From the NCBI GenBank assembly GCA_000507305.1, contig DF239783.1:58080-122079 (forward strand): DNA of 64,000 nucleotides. The letters run 5' to 3'. Of this stretch, positions 43,333 to 54,458 are shown one piece after another (position 1 is the stretch's first letter; each line of letters opens with the position of its first letter). The translations under genes and the position numbers were made by a program. Source of the DNA: Breviolum minutum Mf 1.05b.01 (lineage: Eukaryota > Sar > Dinophyceae > Suessiales > Symbiodiniaceae). A model generated the notes under the pieces. It was not told the DNA's origin. It made no database searches and saw only the letters and a program-made list of their open reading frames with translations.

Positions 43333-43923
43333 NNNNNNNNNNNNNNNNNNNNNNNNNNNNNNNNNNNNNNNNNNNNNNNNNNNNNNNNNNNNNNNNNNNN
43401 NNNNNNNNNNNNNNNNNNNNNNNNNNNNNNNNNNNNNNNNNNNNNNNNNNNNNNNNNNNNNNNNNNNNNNNNNNNNNNNNNNNNNNNNNNNNNNNNNNNN
43501 NNNNNNNNNNNNNNNNNNNNNNNNNNNNNNNNNNNNNNNNNNNNNNNNNNNNNNNNNNNNNNNNNNNNNNNNNNNNNNNNNNNNNNNNNNNNNNNNNNNN
43601 NNNNNNNNNNNNNNNNNNNNNNNNNNNNNNNNNNNNNNNNNNNNNNNNNNNNNNNNNNNNNNNNNNNNNNNNNNNNNNNNNNNNNNNNNNNNNNNNNNNN
43701 NNNNNNNNNNNNNNNNNNNNNNNNNNNNNNNNNNNNNNNNNNNNNNNNNNNNNNNNNNNNNNNNNNNNNNNNNNNNNNNNNNNNNNNNNNNNNNNNNNNN
43801 NNNNNNNNNNNNNNNNNNNNNNNNNNNNNNNNNNNNNNNNNNNNNNNNNNNNNNNNNNNNNNNNNNNNNNNNNNNNNNNNNNNNNNNNNNNNNNNNNNNN
43901 NNNNNNNNNNNNNNNNNNNNNNN
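43333..43923. other. assembly gap (N run)
   Basis: 591 unknown bases. Frames that appear to span it have no meaning. Confidence 1.
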
Positions 43924-44020
43924 ACATCGCATCAAATGACGTGACCATCACATGACCTGACCCCGCAACAGACATCAAGACATCAAAACACTTCACTTCA
44001 AAGCACAAAACATCACCACC

Positions 44021-44076
44021 ATGGAACGGCAGAAGGCTCGTTCACAGCAAAGAAATGATTTGGGCATCGCGCTGGT
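44021..44076 (+). CDS. possible first exon
   Basis: ATG 44021 in the context CACCACCATGG, reading MERQKARSQQRNDLGIALV, with a possible donor GTCCCC after G 44076; without splicing it ends at TAG near 44099. Confidence 0.35.
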
Positions 44077-44666
44077 CGGTCCCCTTGCGCACATTCTATA
44101 GGCAAATTCTTTCTGTGCTATATAGTTCTTTTCCTTTTGGAAACTTCCGCCCCCGGCTTGTCCGGGCACTACTGGTAGAATTTATAGATTCTTTTTTTTG
44201 GCACATTGTTGTGTAAGGACCTTGAAGGGCATCCTTGAGTGTTGTTTTTTCCTCTAGACTCTAGTCAGTGCCAATTTCGGTTTCACAACGGATGTTCGTT
44301 TTTAATTGATTCACTTTTGGACAATGTTCAAGTACGTTCAAGTCACAGGATGTTGCTCACTACCTCGCACAATATTTGTTTCTGGTTTGCGATCCACTGT
44401 GATGGACTGATTCTTTTGCTTCACCGAGTTTCAAACAACTAGGATGCCTTGCTCCCAGCTCAGACATGAGCCCTGTTCAGGCCCAAAACCCAAGGCGTGG
44501 ACTGGCAGAGTTGGCGTCTTATTATGTGATGAACGATGTGAAACGGGCCCGAACACGGAAATAGATAGAATACACATGAATACACCAAAGGGCAGTATAG
44601 AGTGGGTAAACGAGATCGGACTGGCACATGTTCGAACGACCAAATGTATTTGGCTCGTATCTGCAG

Positions 44667-44749
44667 GGACTCAAGAATCCGCACCAAGAACAACCCGGCA
44701 AAGAAGCTGAAGAGCCGCTGGCACAGACAGAAATCAGAGATTCGGGGTG
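44667..44749 (+). CDS. exon, Glu/Gln-rich
   Basis: Acceptor GTATCTGCAG/G; reads GLKNPHQEQPGKEAEEPLAQ and TEIRDSG, ending at donor GTGTAG. Clearly coding-like, phase 0 to 2. Confidence 0.45.
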
Positions 44750-45008
44750 GTGTAGGCAGAAGCAGAAAGTTGATGTAATCGCATGCAAAATGTCAGCTTC
44801 TTTGGCGTGTCACTGGCATCTTATACGTAAAAGGGTCTCGTTTTCCCTGCAGCCGTGGTGTCGCGTGATGCTTGTGATGCTCCACTGATGCTCCCTTGTT
44901 TCTGTAATGCTTTGAGGCTAGAAGAGACGCTTCTAGGCGCTGACAAGTGACTCAATCGTTCTGCTATTCACTGGCGATTCACTAGTTAGGCTTCAAGCAA
45001 CACAGTGT

Positions 45009-45069
45009 TCCAGAAACTTTCCCTTCCCAATGACACAACACTGCCCATCCAAAGGATCAAGGGACCACC
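45009..45069 (+). CDS. exon, unknown
   Basis: Acceptor GCAACACAG; reads FQKLSLPNDTTLPIQRIKGP then PR, donor GTATAT. Could belong to a gene upstream of the next entry. Confidence 0.35.
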
Positions 45070-45212
45070 GAGGGTATATCTTAGTTGCGACGTCGCTAGC
45101 TATCTCCTTAGGTTGTTGCCGAAGAGGCTTTGGTCCTCAATTCACATCATGGACATCGTGATCATGCCTGATCAAAAGTTCCCTAAACTTAAGACGCGCA
45201 AAGACGTGCAAA

Positions 45213-45522
45213 ATGGAACTACGGAAGTATTTAGATAGCACTATGTCTTATTTGGTTGGCGATCCTTTGTCGGCTGTCACAATGGTTGAGAATTTGGAGA
45301 TTTTTGAACATGAAAAGCATGGAAGCTTTTATTTAGAATTTATTCAATCTTATTTCGATGATTTAGTCAGCTCAGCTCTGCCCAAACTCAATGAAGATGC
45401 AGCAAGTAAATATATGCAAATATTTTCCATCCTATTTTCTTATGCAATCAGGGAAAGATGAGTTGGAAGGACATCCAGATCTTGGTGGAGCTGGAATAGA
45501 GGAGCGCTCTCAGTGCTCGTAG
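45213..45522 (+). CDS. small two-exon gene, acidic alpha-helical protein
   Basis: Exon 1 from ATG 45213 to 45405 and exon 2 from 45452 to TAG 45520-45522 join in phase 1 (donor GTAAAT, acceptor AATCAG/G); the intron is 46 nt. The product is about 87 residues: MELRKYLDSTMSYLVGDPLS, MVENLEIFEHEKHGSFYLEF, SSALPKLNEDAARKDELEG, ending EERSQCS. Codons in the middle of exon 1 are markedly A/T-ending (TTT, TAT, TTA, ATT), unlike neighbours. If unspliced, the frame ends at TGA 45459. No family recognised. Confidence 0.5.
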
Positions 45523-45821
45523 CACTCACTTTCAAAGATCGTTTCCTAAATGTTTTGACAGCGGATTCAGAGAACACTGCGACAGTGCTTGGTTGTGCAT
45601 CTGGAACTTGAAGCGACGATGAACGATGCGAAAGATGTTGAGAGGACTTTCTGAAGATGAAGCAGTTGCTCGCCCCAGTCGGGTTACAGCCAGAGATAGA
45701 TAAGAAAACATGCCAGAGAAAGAACGCATTTTTGAGGGTATGATTTGTTGCTATGTGTTCCGGGTCGTTTGGGGTTTCATGATATTCCATGCAAACTTGG
45801 TCATGAAAACAGAAAGAAATC

Positions 45822-46322
45822 ATGGATTGGAACCTGACTGGCTCTGTTTTTCAATGCATGGTGGATCACCTGGATGATACCAAAAGATGGCAAGTGGATG
45901 CGAGTGAGGTGTTTGTTAATTTTCCATATTTGCAAAGCTGCAAAGTGGTCCTTGTGCGGCAACTTTTCCATGGTTTTCCCATGTTTTTGTTTGTGCACAG
46001 GTTGATGCATGTTGATCATGTTGTATATACAAATCAAACTGCGAATATCGGTGAATGGGGCTTTATATACCTTCAATATCCGTCTATGATCAATCTTACC
46101 TAGACTTGTGAGTACTTATGAGTTATGTTGAAGCAAGATCGTTGAACTACCTTTTCCCAGGGTGCAGTTCATGTTACTTTCCGATTTCCCAGAGGCCGCA
46201 TTAAAGCAGTGGCTCTTTGGGAGCAATCTTTGTGTTCGTTCTTGGTGAGGCCAATCTTCAAAGAGTATCGATTGCTGGTGGACACAGATATGAGGCAGGA
46301 AGGCCAAATTTGTGGTTGTTGA
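45822..46322 (+). CDS. small two-exon gene
   Basis: Exon 1 from ATG 45822 (AAATCATGG) to 45908 reads MDWNLTGSVFQCMVDHLDDT and RWQVDASE, donor GTGTTT. Exon 2, 46161-46322, after a CTTTTCCCAG/G acceptor, reads GAVHVTFRFPRGRIKAVALW, EQSLCSFLVRPIFKEYRLL and MRQEGQICGC, TGA 46320. Phase 0 join, about 82 residues. A donor GTGAGG inside exon 2 (46248) is an alternative. No family recognised. Confidence 0.5.
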
Positions 46323-46690
46323 ATGTTTTTGATCGTTGACCTTCCAAAAGTGTTCGAATTCTCATGAGAAGTGAGTGTTTTGCAAGGACGCCGCCACTCG
46401 TATCGACTTATTGGCTGTTGTGTGTAATCCGTGATTTGTGATATTTGTGCTGATCACATTGCTGATTGTATAGGTGAAACTGTTTTCTTTTTGCACAAGT
46501 GTTTGTTCTGAAAGCTGAGGTGTAAGACAGCGGACTGGTTGAAGTGTAGTCCCTCATTAAGATACAGCAATATTTCGGAAGGGGTTGCAGCAGTCATAGT
46601 TGTCAAATTTGTTTGATCTCATACTGATCTTGTGTCCTTGCATCTCCTTTACAATCTTTATAAGATACGTTTTTAACTTGACCTCGCAAG

Positions 46691-47295
46691 GCCTGGAAGT
46701 GGGACCAAGGGTGACATCTTCATCCAACTGCAGGCATATCACGAAACCTGTGAAGAGGGTGTCTGGGGAAGGGCTCAAGATATCTTTTGATGTTAAAGGT
46801 TTGCGTCGTACGGGGTTATTTGTTTTCACAACTGCAGAGCTGCCATGGGAGGCTTTTACCGCCTTTGCCTGTCATCACACAATATCACACGTCACACTAC
46901 CGAGCGGAGCTGCCAGGGAAATCGAGGGAAGACTGGGCTGATCCACTTGAAAGATCGCTTCGCTGCCAGGGCCACAACGTTCATTTTTGTATCTATATAC
47001 AGTGGACATTCACTCTCTTCACTTGCTTCGTCGTACTCCAGTCTTGCTCGGATTGTCTCGGTTATGCTGCATTTACCAAGCAATACTGCCTCATGTGCAA
47101 CCTTGTTTATCCTTGTTTTATGTTTTGCCCTTTTTCTGATCTTTTGATACTTCATAGACATCATGGTGCCGGATTACACAGGATTCAGAACGAACCGAGT
47201 TCTCCATCTTTGCAAAGGCCAGGTGGAGAAAGGTGCAGGCATCAGGCCACAATCGCCCGCAGAAACATGTATCCAAATTTAGGACAAGTCAATGA
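46691..47295 (+). CDS. three-exon 3' end of a gene
   Basis: Exons 46691-46733 (PGSGTKGDIFIQLQ, GC donor), 46838-46978 (LPPLPVITQYHTSHYRAELP, GKSREDWADPLERSLRCQGH, donor GTTCAT) and 47182-47295 (DSERTEFSIFAKARWRKVQA, SGHNRPQKHVSKFRTSQ, TGA 47293) join in phase 0. The C-terminus is basic. If the GC donor is not used, exon 1 continues AYHETCEEGVWGRAQDIF to a stop. The 5' part is missing. Confidence 0.5.
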
Positions 47296-47904
47296 CCCAA
47301 GGTGACCCCAAGAGCAAAATATATGAAAGTAATTACAGATGCTCAGAGGTTGGGAGAGTTTATGGGGTGCCAGCAGCTCGGACGAAAAAGCCGTGTTGTG
47401 CTGGAAATTTAAACACTGGACAGTTCACAACAGGATGACGCCTGCATTTCTTCCTTTTAATGATGGGGGTGATTCAAATCCGACGTAAATATATGTATAA
47501 AATTGAATATGATATTATTGATTGACATATTGAGTTATGATAATATAGATCTAATGATAGATAATGTATACTAGATCATGCATACACATACTGTGTTTGA
47601 TCTGTATCAACAGGTTTTGATATGAGCCATGTGTTTCCATGGCACGATGTGCAAGCGATTGTTTGCAGGATGTGGGGCAAGTTGACACAATCCGACTAGT
47701 CAGCGGCCGAGTCACATGGAAAGCGCACCCTTGAGTTTGTATTGTTTTTAAATCTATTGAAATACGTGTATATATAATATATATATACATATTTGTATAC
47801 ATACTGTATACACTATATAATATAGATATAAATAGAATTGTTACACGTGCTACGTTTATTGCTTTGTTTGTTTGCTTGTGATGCATGTCGTATGATTTTG
47901 TATG

Positions 47905-48221
47905 ATGTCGTATTTGTTGAAGCCTGTCAAAGAAACGCTTCAATGTCTGACGGTTTGGAACTTGTGGGAAGCCTGAGGCGAATGATTCCCCAAGTCTTTG
48001 GACAGTGGACCGTGTGCCTTGTTGGAAGTTGTCACATTTGTTGGACATTGGTTTCTGAAGGTTGACACTTTACTACCGCAACTTTGTCTAATTCATGGCC
48101 AAATTTATGTCGATGATTGCTTTATATTGTTTCCATGCAGAGACTTCTGAGATGGATACGCAGAAACTCTGCACACATGTCATGACGGAGACCATAAGAT
48201 GGGCCAAGATTGGAGCGTGAC
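47905..48221 (+). CDS. two exons, unknown
   Basis: About 47905-48065 reads VFVEACQRNASMSDGLELVG, SLRRMIPQVFGQWTVCLVGS, TGA near 48064. 48141-48221 reads TSEMDTQKLCTHVMTETIRW, AKIGA, TGA. Join not resolved. Confidence 0.4.
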
Positions 48222-48441
48222 AACAGGTCTGAGGGAGTGCGTGTTCTGCCATGTTCTGCGTGCAGGCTGCAAACTGTGCCCTCTATGCGTATCTAATATT
48301 AGTCAAGAATGCTCGTAGAAACATCATTGAAACATAGTCATTACAAGTGGCAGTGCCTTCAATCAAAGTTCACAAGAGGCAGTAAGAACAGGGGATTTAC
48401 ATGATTTGCATGGTGAGTGCAGCTACGACATGCCATGACAG

Positions 48442-48595
48442 CTTGCAGAGTTTCGCTTGCGCTCAACTGAGGTATACCTGGAGGGTCCTGAAGGCTTTGA
48501 ACAGGGAAACGGGAAACCTTTGAGATGCAGGACATTATACTGTGTGTGGCAATTTGAGCACGCAATGATACGGAATGACGCAGATACAGATGATG
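48442..48595 (+). CDS. internal exon, 51 codons
   Basis: Between acceptor CCATGACAG and the strong donor GTAAGC: LAEFRLRSTEVYLEGPEGFE, QGNGKPLRCRTLYCVWQFEH and AMIRNDADTDD. No competing long frame on this strand. It should be the exon of a gene whose partners lie on either side; not recognised. Confidence 0.5.
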
Positions 48596-48978
48596 GTAAG
48601 CGGTATCACATATGAAGTATCATGCGTATCATGTATGCAAAATGAATGCATTGGATATCATTAGGTAAGTGCATGGACAAATGACAACAGGTGAGTAGAC
48701 AAGGAAAGAAGTCGAAGAGTCAATAATCAGATAAATTCACACATAATATAACAAGATGTACATACTTTATTTGGGGTGATATAACGAGAGGCAAACGTGA
48801 AAAAGTAACCCTTGGAGCTACTTGGAGTGGTTTTATCCATGTTCTTAGAGCTCCTGAAGCTTGGTTTACGGTGGTTTGCAAAGATCTTCGTCAACAGGAT
48901 TCATTGATGTGAGAGTTATGAGTAAAGTTCTGTGCGGATCAATTCAGTGCTGCAAATTTGTTGGTCTTGGTCCTCTAG

Positions 48979-49467
48979 GTTGGCGCGAGTTTCCTTTCGG
49001 CCAACAATTGGGGTGGCCGAACAATCCCGAGGCAGACCTGGCACGATGACAGAAACACTTTGAAGGAGAAATTACAGAATTGCTGTGAAAAAACTCTTTT
49101 TCATGGTTTTTCTATGGTTTGCTTTAACTTTAAATGTCTTGTTCGACTTTTGGATACTTTTGGCATTTCCAACCTTGCAGGCCACAGTGCTTCCCAGTTT
49201 GGTTTCCCCAGAAGTTGCAGAGGAGAGTCAAGCGAATTCTAAGCAGTTGCTGACAGCTTATATTTTTTGACATGGTTTTGACTTTTATGGTTCAATTCCA
49301 TGATTTATTTGTAGTTGCAATCTTGATTTAGGTTCAATCAGGCAAGTTACTTGATGTCACTTATTCAGCAAAGACCAACTCAGCAAAGTTGCCTAGACAG
49401 AGAGCACCAGGAATCAATGGGATTCTTGGGCGTCATCTCGACAGCGTCCACTTGGCAGGGCACTTAA
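48979..49467 (+). CDS. exons of a membrane-associated protein
   Basis: 48979-49242 is an 88-codon frame after a CCTCTAG/G acceptor (SANNWGGRTIPRQTWHDDRN, TLKEKLQNCCEKTLFHGF). A second frame overlapping from about 49085 is hydrophobic (MVFLWFALTLNVLFDFWILL), and 49181-49270 after CCTTGCAG/G continues it (VLPSLVSPEVAEESQANSK). 49342-49467 reads SYLMSLIQQRPTQQSCLDRE to STASTWQGT and TAA. The likely chain is 48979 to a donor near 49080, then 49181, then 49342. Confidence 0.4.
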
Positions 49468-49629
49468 TGAACTTTTTGAAGCTGTGTTTGTGGAGTTCCA
49501 AGGTGTTTTTCTTCGATCGGGAACATTTGATTATACTCATCATTTCAATATATTATATATTGTTTCTAGTTTTCATTCATTTGCAAACACTTTTGGCAAG
49601 TAATTTGGCTGCGCCGCACCGTGTAAGCT

Positions 49630-49893
49630 TTGCCATGTGGATGCTTGTCAGTGAGACTCGATCGAGAGACATTAGATGCATCAGCATGTATATCTAAATG
49701 TGGAAAGGCTTCCCAGCCGCTCAATGGCCAACTGGGCCAACTGTCAGGATTCTGCATCAAGTACGGGAACAAAGTATTTCCCAGACGAAGATTCATGAGT
49801 CGCTTGGCAAATAGCAGACAGGCTGTCTTTGGCGGAACAAGCACACACGGTTGTTTCCGTAGTTCAATGACCTTTGTCTACCTTGCCGCATAA
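49630..49893 (+). CDS. uncertain ORF, either strand
   Basis: An 87-codon plus frame (LDRETLDASACISKCGKASQ) overlaps a 92-codon minus frame (SWPSWPLSGWEAFPHLDIHA). Neither has a clear splice context. At least one may be coding. Confidence 0.2.
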   Translation: MPCGCLSVRLDRETLDASACISKCGKASQPLNGQLGQLSGFCIKYGNKVFPRRRFMSRLANSRQAVFGGTSTHGCFRSSMTFVYLAA

Positions 49894-50509
49894 TTATAGA
49901 TGCAAGCTCGCACTCACTGTATGGGCAAGATGTTGCAATTTCGATCTTACAATATATTGACAATGAATTTGAAAGGTACCTGTACATACCTGTACAAGTA
50001 TGCAACTGACACAGCCGCAGCTCAGGTTTCAAAAAGCGCGATTCCAAAGCTTCATTTGATCGATTCGTGCTGAGAGAAAGGATGTATTGCTGAAGACACA
50101 GATTCAGATTCATGGAATCCAAATTGATGCAAGAGACAATGTCAACCATACATCATGGAGTATCATATCATCTAATCCAACTATAATTGGTGCATGCATG
50201 GCAATATTCTGATGGACCTTGGGGAGCACAAAGCCAGTGAAGCTGATAAGACCTGGATAGCAAACTTTGGGGACTCGATTCGTACAATGAGTATAGTATA
50301 TCTCAACCTGTCTGCATGAGCATAACGGCACGTTTATTTCAGGGTCAGGTTCAAGCTTGCCAACCGAACTTCGATTTGCACGAGAGCCCGTTTTGGTGGC
50401 TGATCTATGATGTCTTCTTATGCTTCTGTGCTTTGCTGATTCTTTATTTATGTTTGTTCTACTGTAATTGATTCTTGGTTTTGAATATCTTTGAAATATG
50501 AAGTTCGAC

Positions 50510-50861
50510 CTGTTGTGTCTTGTTGCTTTTGCTCTTCGAAGTTTGGAGATGGAAGCCCAGCCACTCCCGCATCGCGAGTGAACCAGCCTTGGCGGGAAAA
50601 AAACCAACCTGCTGAAGGCAACAACGTAGCTCTAGTTTCACCGCCATGGAGACAAGTTTTACGAGATCAACAAGTGCTGAGATCGACAAAAATGCCATCG
50701 AAGGACCCCACGCTTTGACCGTGCTGCATTATATCCTTGTCACCCCGGACTATTCTGATGATTTGGCGAGGCAACGACAGAACACACATTTGAACACAAA
50801 AGTGACGAGTGTGGTCCCCTCTGTTTCGAAAAACCCGAAGTCTGAAACGTGGTTCATGTGA
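50510..50861 (+). CDS. exons, Pro/Arg-rich, with possible second start
   Basis: About 50510-50718 reads GDGSPATPASRVNQPWREKN, QPAEGNNVALVSPPWRQVLR to TGA 50716. From ATG 50646, in a CACCGCCATGG context, another frame runs 71 codons (METSFTRSTSAEIDKNAIEG, LTVLHYILVTPDYSDDLA) to TGA 50859. They overlap in different frames, so one is likely a shadow or they are joined by an unseen intron. Confidence 0.35.
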
Positions 50862-51105
50862 AGACTTGGATTCCGGATTCAATTTACATCAATTTACCCC
50901 AAAATGCTCGTAGGTCTTTGCTTATCCTGAACTATACTTATCATCTCCTAAGAATTAAGACACTATAAGAAACTGCCATCGATACTAGCACCCTCTTGAC
51001 TCTCAGCAGACATGCAGCTTTTTTGACCTTTGTCCTGGTGTCAAGTTTGACTTTTTGATGCTTCATTCCGTGATTTTTTTCGGTATAATTTGAGTTAACT
51101 TGCAG

Positions 51106-51588
51106 ATTTTTTCATTGCCTCCAACCCCACAACAAATCTTGCCAGGACAGTTGCGTTTGATGGCCAACTGTTTCGGAGCTGTTCACGGAGGTGCCACGAG
51201 TTTCTCTGGAGCTGGGGGTTCATGGATTTGGATCAATGTTGTTGAGGTGCAGATTCGAAGGTTGCTGTGTCGGACAAACCGTTTGTTTGAAATTGCACAC
51301 GTGAATCTGTTTGCACACCATTGCAAAATATTGCAAACGATTACTGTATATCACCATATTTCACCATAGATATACCATGTATTTACACTTTATACCAAGT
51401 CCAACTGTACAAGTTTATGAGAGCAAAGCGAATACATAATATAGATATGTTTTGGGCCTTCAAGTGTGTTATTCTTTTTTGAAGAAGCATGCTATGTCTC
51501 CAGGCACCGGGACTTTGTTGGTCTACACAACGACCTTCTTCTCAGAGCATTGCGGTTCTGTGGCCAACGGCTTCTTCTTTGCTGCTCG
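51106..51588 (+). CDS. two exons, hydrophobic
   Basis: 51106-51246 reads FSLPPTPQQILPGQLRLMAN, CFGAVHGGATSFSGAGGSWI, donor GTGCAG. 51504-51588 reads GTLLVYTTTFFSEHCGSVAN, GFFFAAR, donor GTGAGA. Phases 0 and 1 do not match directly, so an exon between them is missing or the frame of the second is wrong. Confidence 0.4.
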
Positions 51589-51981
51589 GTGAGAAAACAA
51601 GTGGAAGAAATGTGACCAAGATTGACCAAGCAAAAACACAATATTTTATAGTTGTAAACAGGACTAGATGACTAGATGTCCATTGCAAGGACCGAGTTCA
51701 AAGGTTTGAAATGGAAGTGTACATTGATTCGTTTGATTTGCAAATTGTCAAATATACCGATATACCGTCAGTCAATCAATTTATAATACACTTTGATGTA
51801 TATGTTTTGATGTATATGCATGATATCTACAACCATTTGGTATATACATGCTTTTTGGTTCGGTTTGTAATTATATGGGTTTCATATATGATATGTGTGT
51901 ATATTTTGTTTCTTTTCAATTTTGGAAATCTGTCCTTTGCTCATAAGGTATCAACTTGGCCTGGATCTATGTTCCTTGCAG

Positions 51982-52109
51982 TGCCTTTGCTTTCAGTTTT
52001 AGGCTGTGGGGGCGATGGGGGCAAGGAACCCGCTCGTGGAGATGTCTCACCGTCTCATCTCAGGGTCATCTTACGTCTCAACGATCCTAATGCTCACAAC
52101 ATCTCATAG
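51982..52109 (+). CDS. terminal exon
   Basis: Acceptor TTCCTTGCAG; reads PLLSVLGCGGDGGKEPARGD, VSPSHLRVILRLNDPNAHNI, TAG 52107. A second frame (GARNPLVEMSHRLISGSSYV) stays open to 52273. Confidence 0.35.
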
Positions 52110-53197
52110 CATCTCACAACATCCCGCAACCGTTCGGCACCTTTGTTCATTCATGGAGAAATGTACCCCAATTTACCCCCTCATCCAACTCAAGAGGTAT
52201 GCTCGAAAGACCAAACATATAAATATACAATATGATCAAGCTTCAAAAAGCGGTACAGACGGTTTCAATGATTAAGAAGCAACAGGACTACTTGATCTTT
52301 TCAATGTTTTGAAATGCAACTGCCAGAGATTGTGTTTTGTTTTGATCAGACAGGCCGGCAAGGATGCTTGCTATATAGCTTTTGCAGCTACGTCCTCTAT
52401 GGAGTTGTGTTGCTTTGCTGCAGGCTGCGTATGGCCGTCTCAGCTGGGTTTGACTGAATCAAAATGATGTTCTGCATTGGTGAAAAAAAGTAGTTATGAA
52501 ATGTCATGAACATATCGACACATATACTGTAATTAGAAGGTACTGTACTTTGGAGGTTCTCCAACTGGGTTGTTTTCTTTGCGTCAGGATCTATGATCAT
52601 CTATGATCCTATGATCATTCCCCCCCAAAAGGACAAGGGTCATGCAAGTTTATTCTACATATCTTGCAAATGAAAGAGATTGCTTCTAGAATTGCTGCAT
52701 GGTTTGTCATGTTCAAGATGTGTGGAGAGTGGATACTGGGTAGTTGCTGTAAGTCGGGCCGGCTTGAGTGAAGTCGTCCCTTTCAGCTGTGCCCATGCGG
52801 GAGGGGTATCAGCACATGACATGAAGAAATCATCAAAATTGTGAACATGATCAAGTAGCATCATTTGCGCTCCAGCTCAACGCTACCGCCCTTTGAAGAA
52901 CTAAGAAGCAACACCCGACCAAGTAATCTGCTTGACGAGGTATACACCCCAGGAAGAGTCCCATGCCTAACGCATCATATTATGTGTATGTAATATGTAT
53001 ATGTCACATCGCTCAAGTTCCCATCCCCGCATCGCAACCGGCACATTTTGCTTTATGTAAGTGTTTGCCAAGCCAAGAACACTGACTACAAGACTGTCCT
53101 TGGAACGAAATACAACAGCAATGAAAGTCATATGAATAGAATAAAATAAAACAATCGGGACGTATTGGGATCAAAATGAGATCAATCAACTCAACAG

Positions 53198-53370
53198 GCC
53201 TGAAGCCAAGGTTCTGTGTAGCTCGTGCATTGCAGCCAAGCAACATAGAAGAGGAGGCGGAACACCGGCGTGGTGGGCTACCCAATGAATCCACCGGTGA
53301 AAGCACTAGGCCCAGCAACATGGGGCATCCAGGAACAGCTGTAGCATGGTATCTTTGCTTGGCAGTTTAA
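53198..53370 (+). CDS. terminal exon, plus strand
   Basis: After CTCAACAG/G reads LKPRFCVARALQPSNIEEEA, EHRRGGLPNESTGESTRPSN and TAVAWYLCLAV, TAA 53368-53370. It is open from ATG 53176 as well. Its stop overlaps the stop of the minus-strand ORF. Confidence 0.4.
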
Positions 53371-53906
53371 ACACGCATAATGTGGGCAAACGATAAACGC
53401 CAGCCAGCAGCTGTATTCCTCTCCGTCACTAGCTTTGCACTTAATGATGATCCAAGAAGTTGTTTGCCAAGATGCACGCCTACCCTGTACTCAGTGAGGC
53501 TTGTCAAACCCAGGTAATGTTGAAGATCAGAGCCAGAACTTGCTTCGAAACCAATGCCATGGAGTTTTCCATCCGTTTCCATCTCCCAATTTCCCAATTC
53601 TTTTTGCCTTTCAACCGCCCTCGCCAGAGCTGCACAAGCTTTGGACCTTTGCTGCTGAATGTAGGCTCTGTAATTGCAGGCCGTGAGGATCAGTTGGTTC
53701 ATGGGAGGTGTCGGGAGGGGTGTTTCAAGGGGAAGTCGTTCCATGATTTCTCCTTTCTCAATCCATATTTTATATTGTTTTATACCTCTATAATACACAC
53801 ATCTGACATATCCATAGACAGCATAGCCTAATTGGAAGAGCTGGCCATTGCATTGGTTTACATCATCTCGTTGAAGCAGCAGCTGTGGTCCGGTAAAAAT
53901 GTCCAT
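53367..53906 (-). CDS. intronless minus-strand ORF, 179 codons
   Basis: The longest sensible minus-strand frame. From a second Met (about residue 55) it reads MERLPLETPLPTPPMNQLIL, then NYRAYIQQQRSKACAALARA, VERQKELGNWEMETDGK, LTSLTEYRVGVHLGKQLLG and KLVTERNTAAGWRLSFAHIM. The Ala/Arg/Glu-rich helix and regular composition favour coding; the first 50 residues are less convincing, so the start may be the internal Met or an exon border. A plus frame (residues MFAKMHAYPVLSEA) overlaps. Function unknown. Confidence 0.45.
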   Translation of the reverse strand: MDIFTGPQLLLQRDDVNQCNGQLFQLGYAVYGYVRCVYYRGIKQYKIWIEKGEIMERLPLETPLPTPPMNQLILTACNYRAYIQQQRSKACAALARAVERQKELGNWEMETDGKLHGIGFEASSGSDLQHYLGLTSLTEYRVGVHLGKQLLGSSLSAKLVTERNTAAGWRLSFAHIMRV

Positions 53907-53976
53907 CTTGGCGTGATGTTTCGATATGTTCTGATGTTTGTTTATCTAGTCTTTGCTAGAAACCTGAGAGGCCTAG

Positions 53977-54458
53977 GTGCTGGTGTCCTGTGGACAAGTC
54001 AGGGCTCCTACTTTTCGCTTGGCTGCCCAGAAATGATGGCTGCCTCTGTTGTGAATGCTCGGGTGCACTTGCAACACAGCTTTGAGGCTCGAGCGGCTCG
54101 AGTTCTCTTGTTGTGTTTTTGTCTCAAACTGTGTGAGACCTACCAAAGGCACGCAAGCTGTTTAGCAAACTACTGTATGTTTTTTCAAGTATGTCAGACC
54201 TTGCCATGCGTTCCCAAACTGTTTAGTTTTATATACGTACATGACCTTGGTGACCTTGGCAAACTTGGATAGGTCATGTATATTTATGCATATTTTTACC
54301 AGGTACTACCTGACTCATTGACTATGCTTCGGGATACTGGCTTTACTTACCGTACTCACATTTCTGATTGTATTTGGCAGGCATTTGCAAAGTTGACTGA
54401 GGCATGCGAGCGCGCTCCTTGCGTCTGGGGCAGAGGACAAGGAGGCAAGCTGGGGTAA
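53977..54458 (+). CDS. plus-strand exons
   Basis: About 53977-54120 reads GVLWTSQGSYFSLGCPEMMA, ASVVNARVHLQHSFEARAAR. 54381-54458 after TATTTGGCAG/G reads AFAKLTEACERAPCVWGRGQ and TAA 54456. A 73-codon minus frame (54356-54577) competes with the second. Confidence 0.35.

Noticed and set aside
43202..44008. ORFs of 237-268 codons across the N block
   Set aside because: They consist almost only of unknown residues from the assembly gap.
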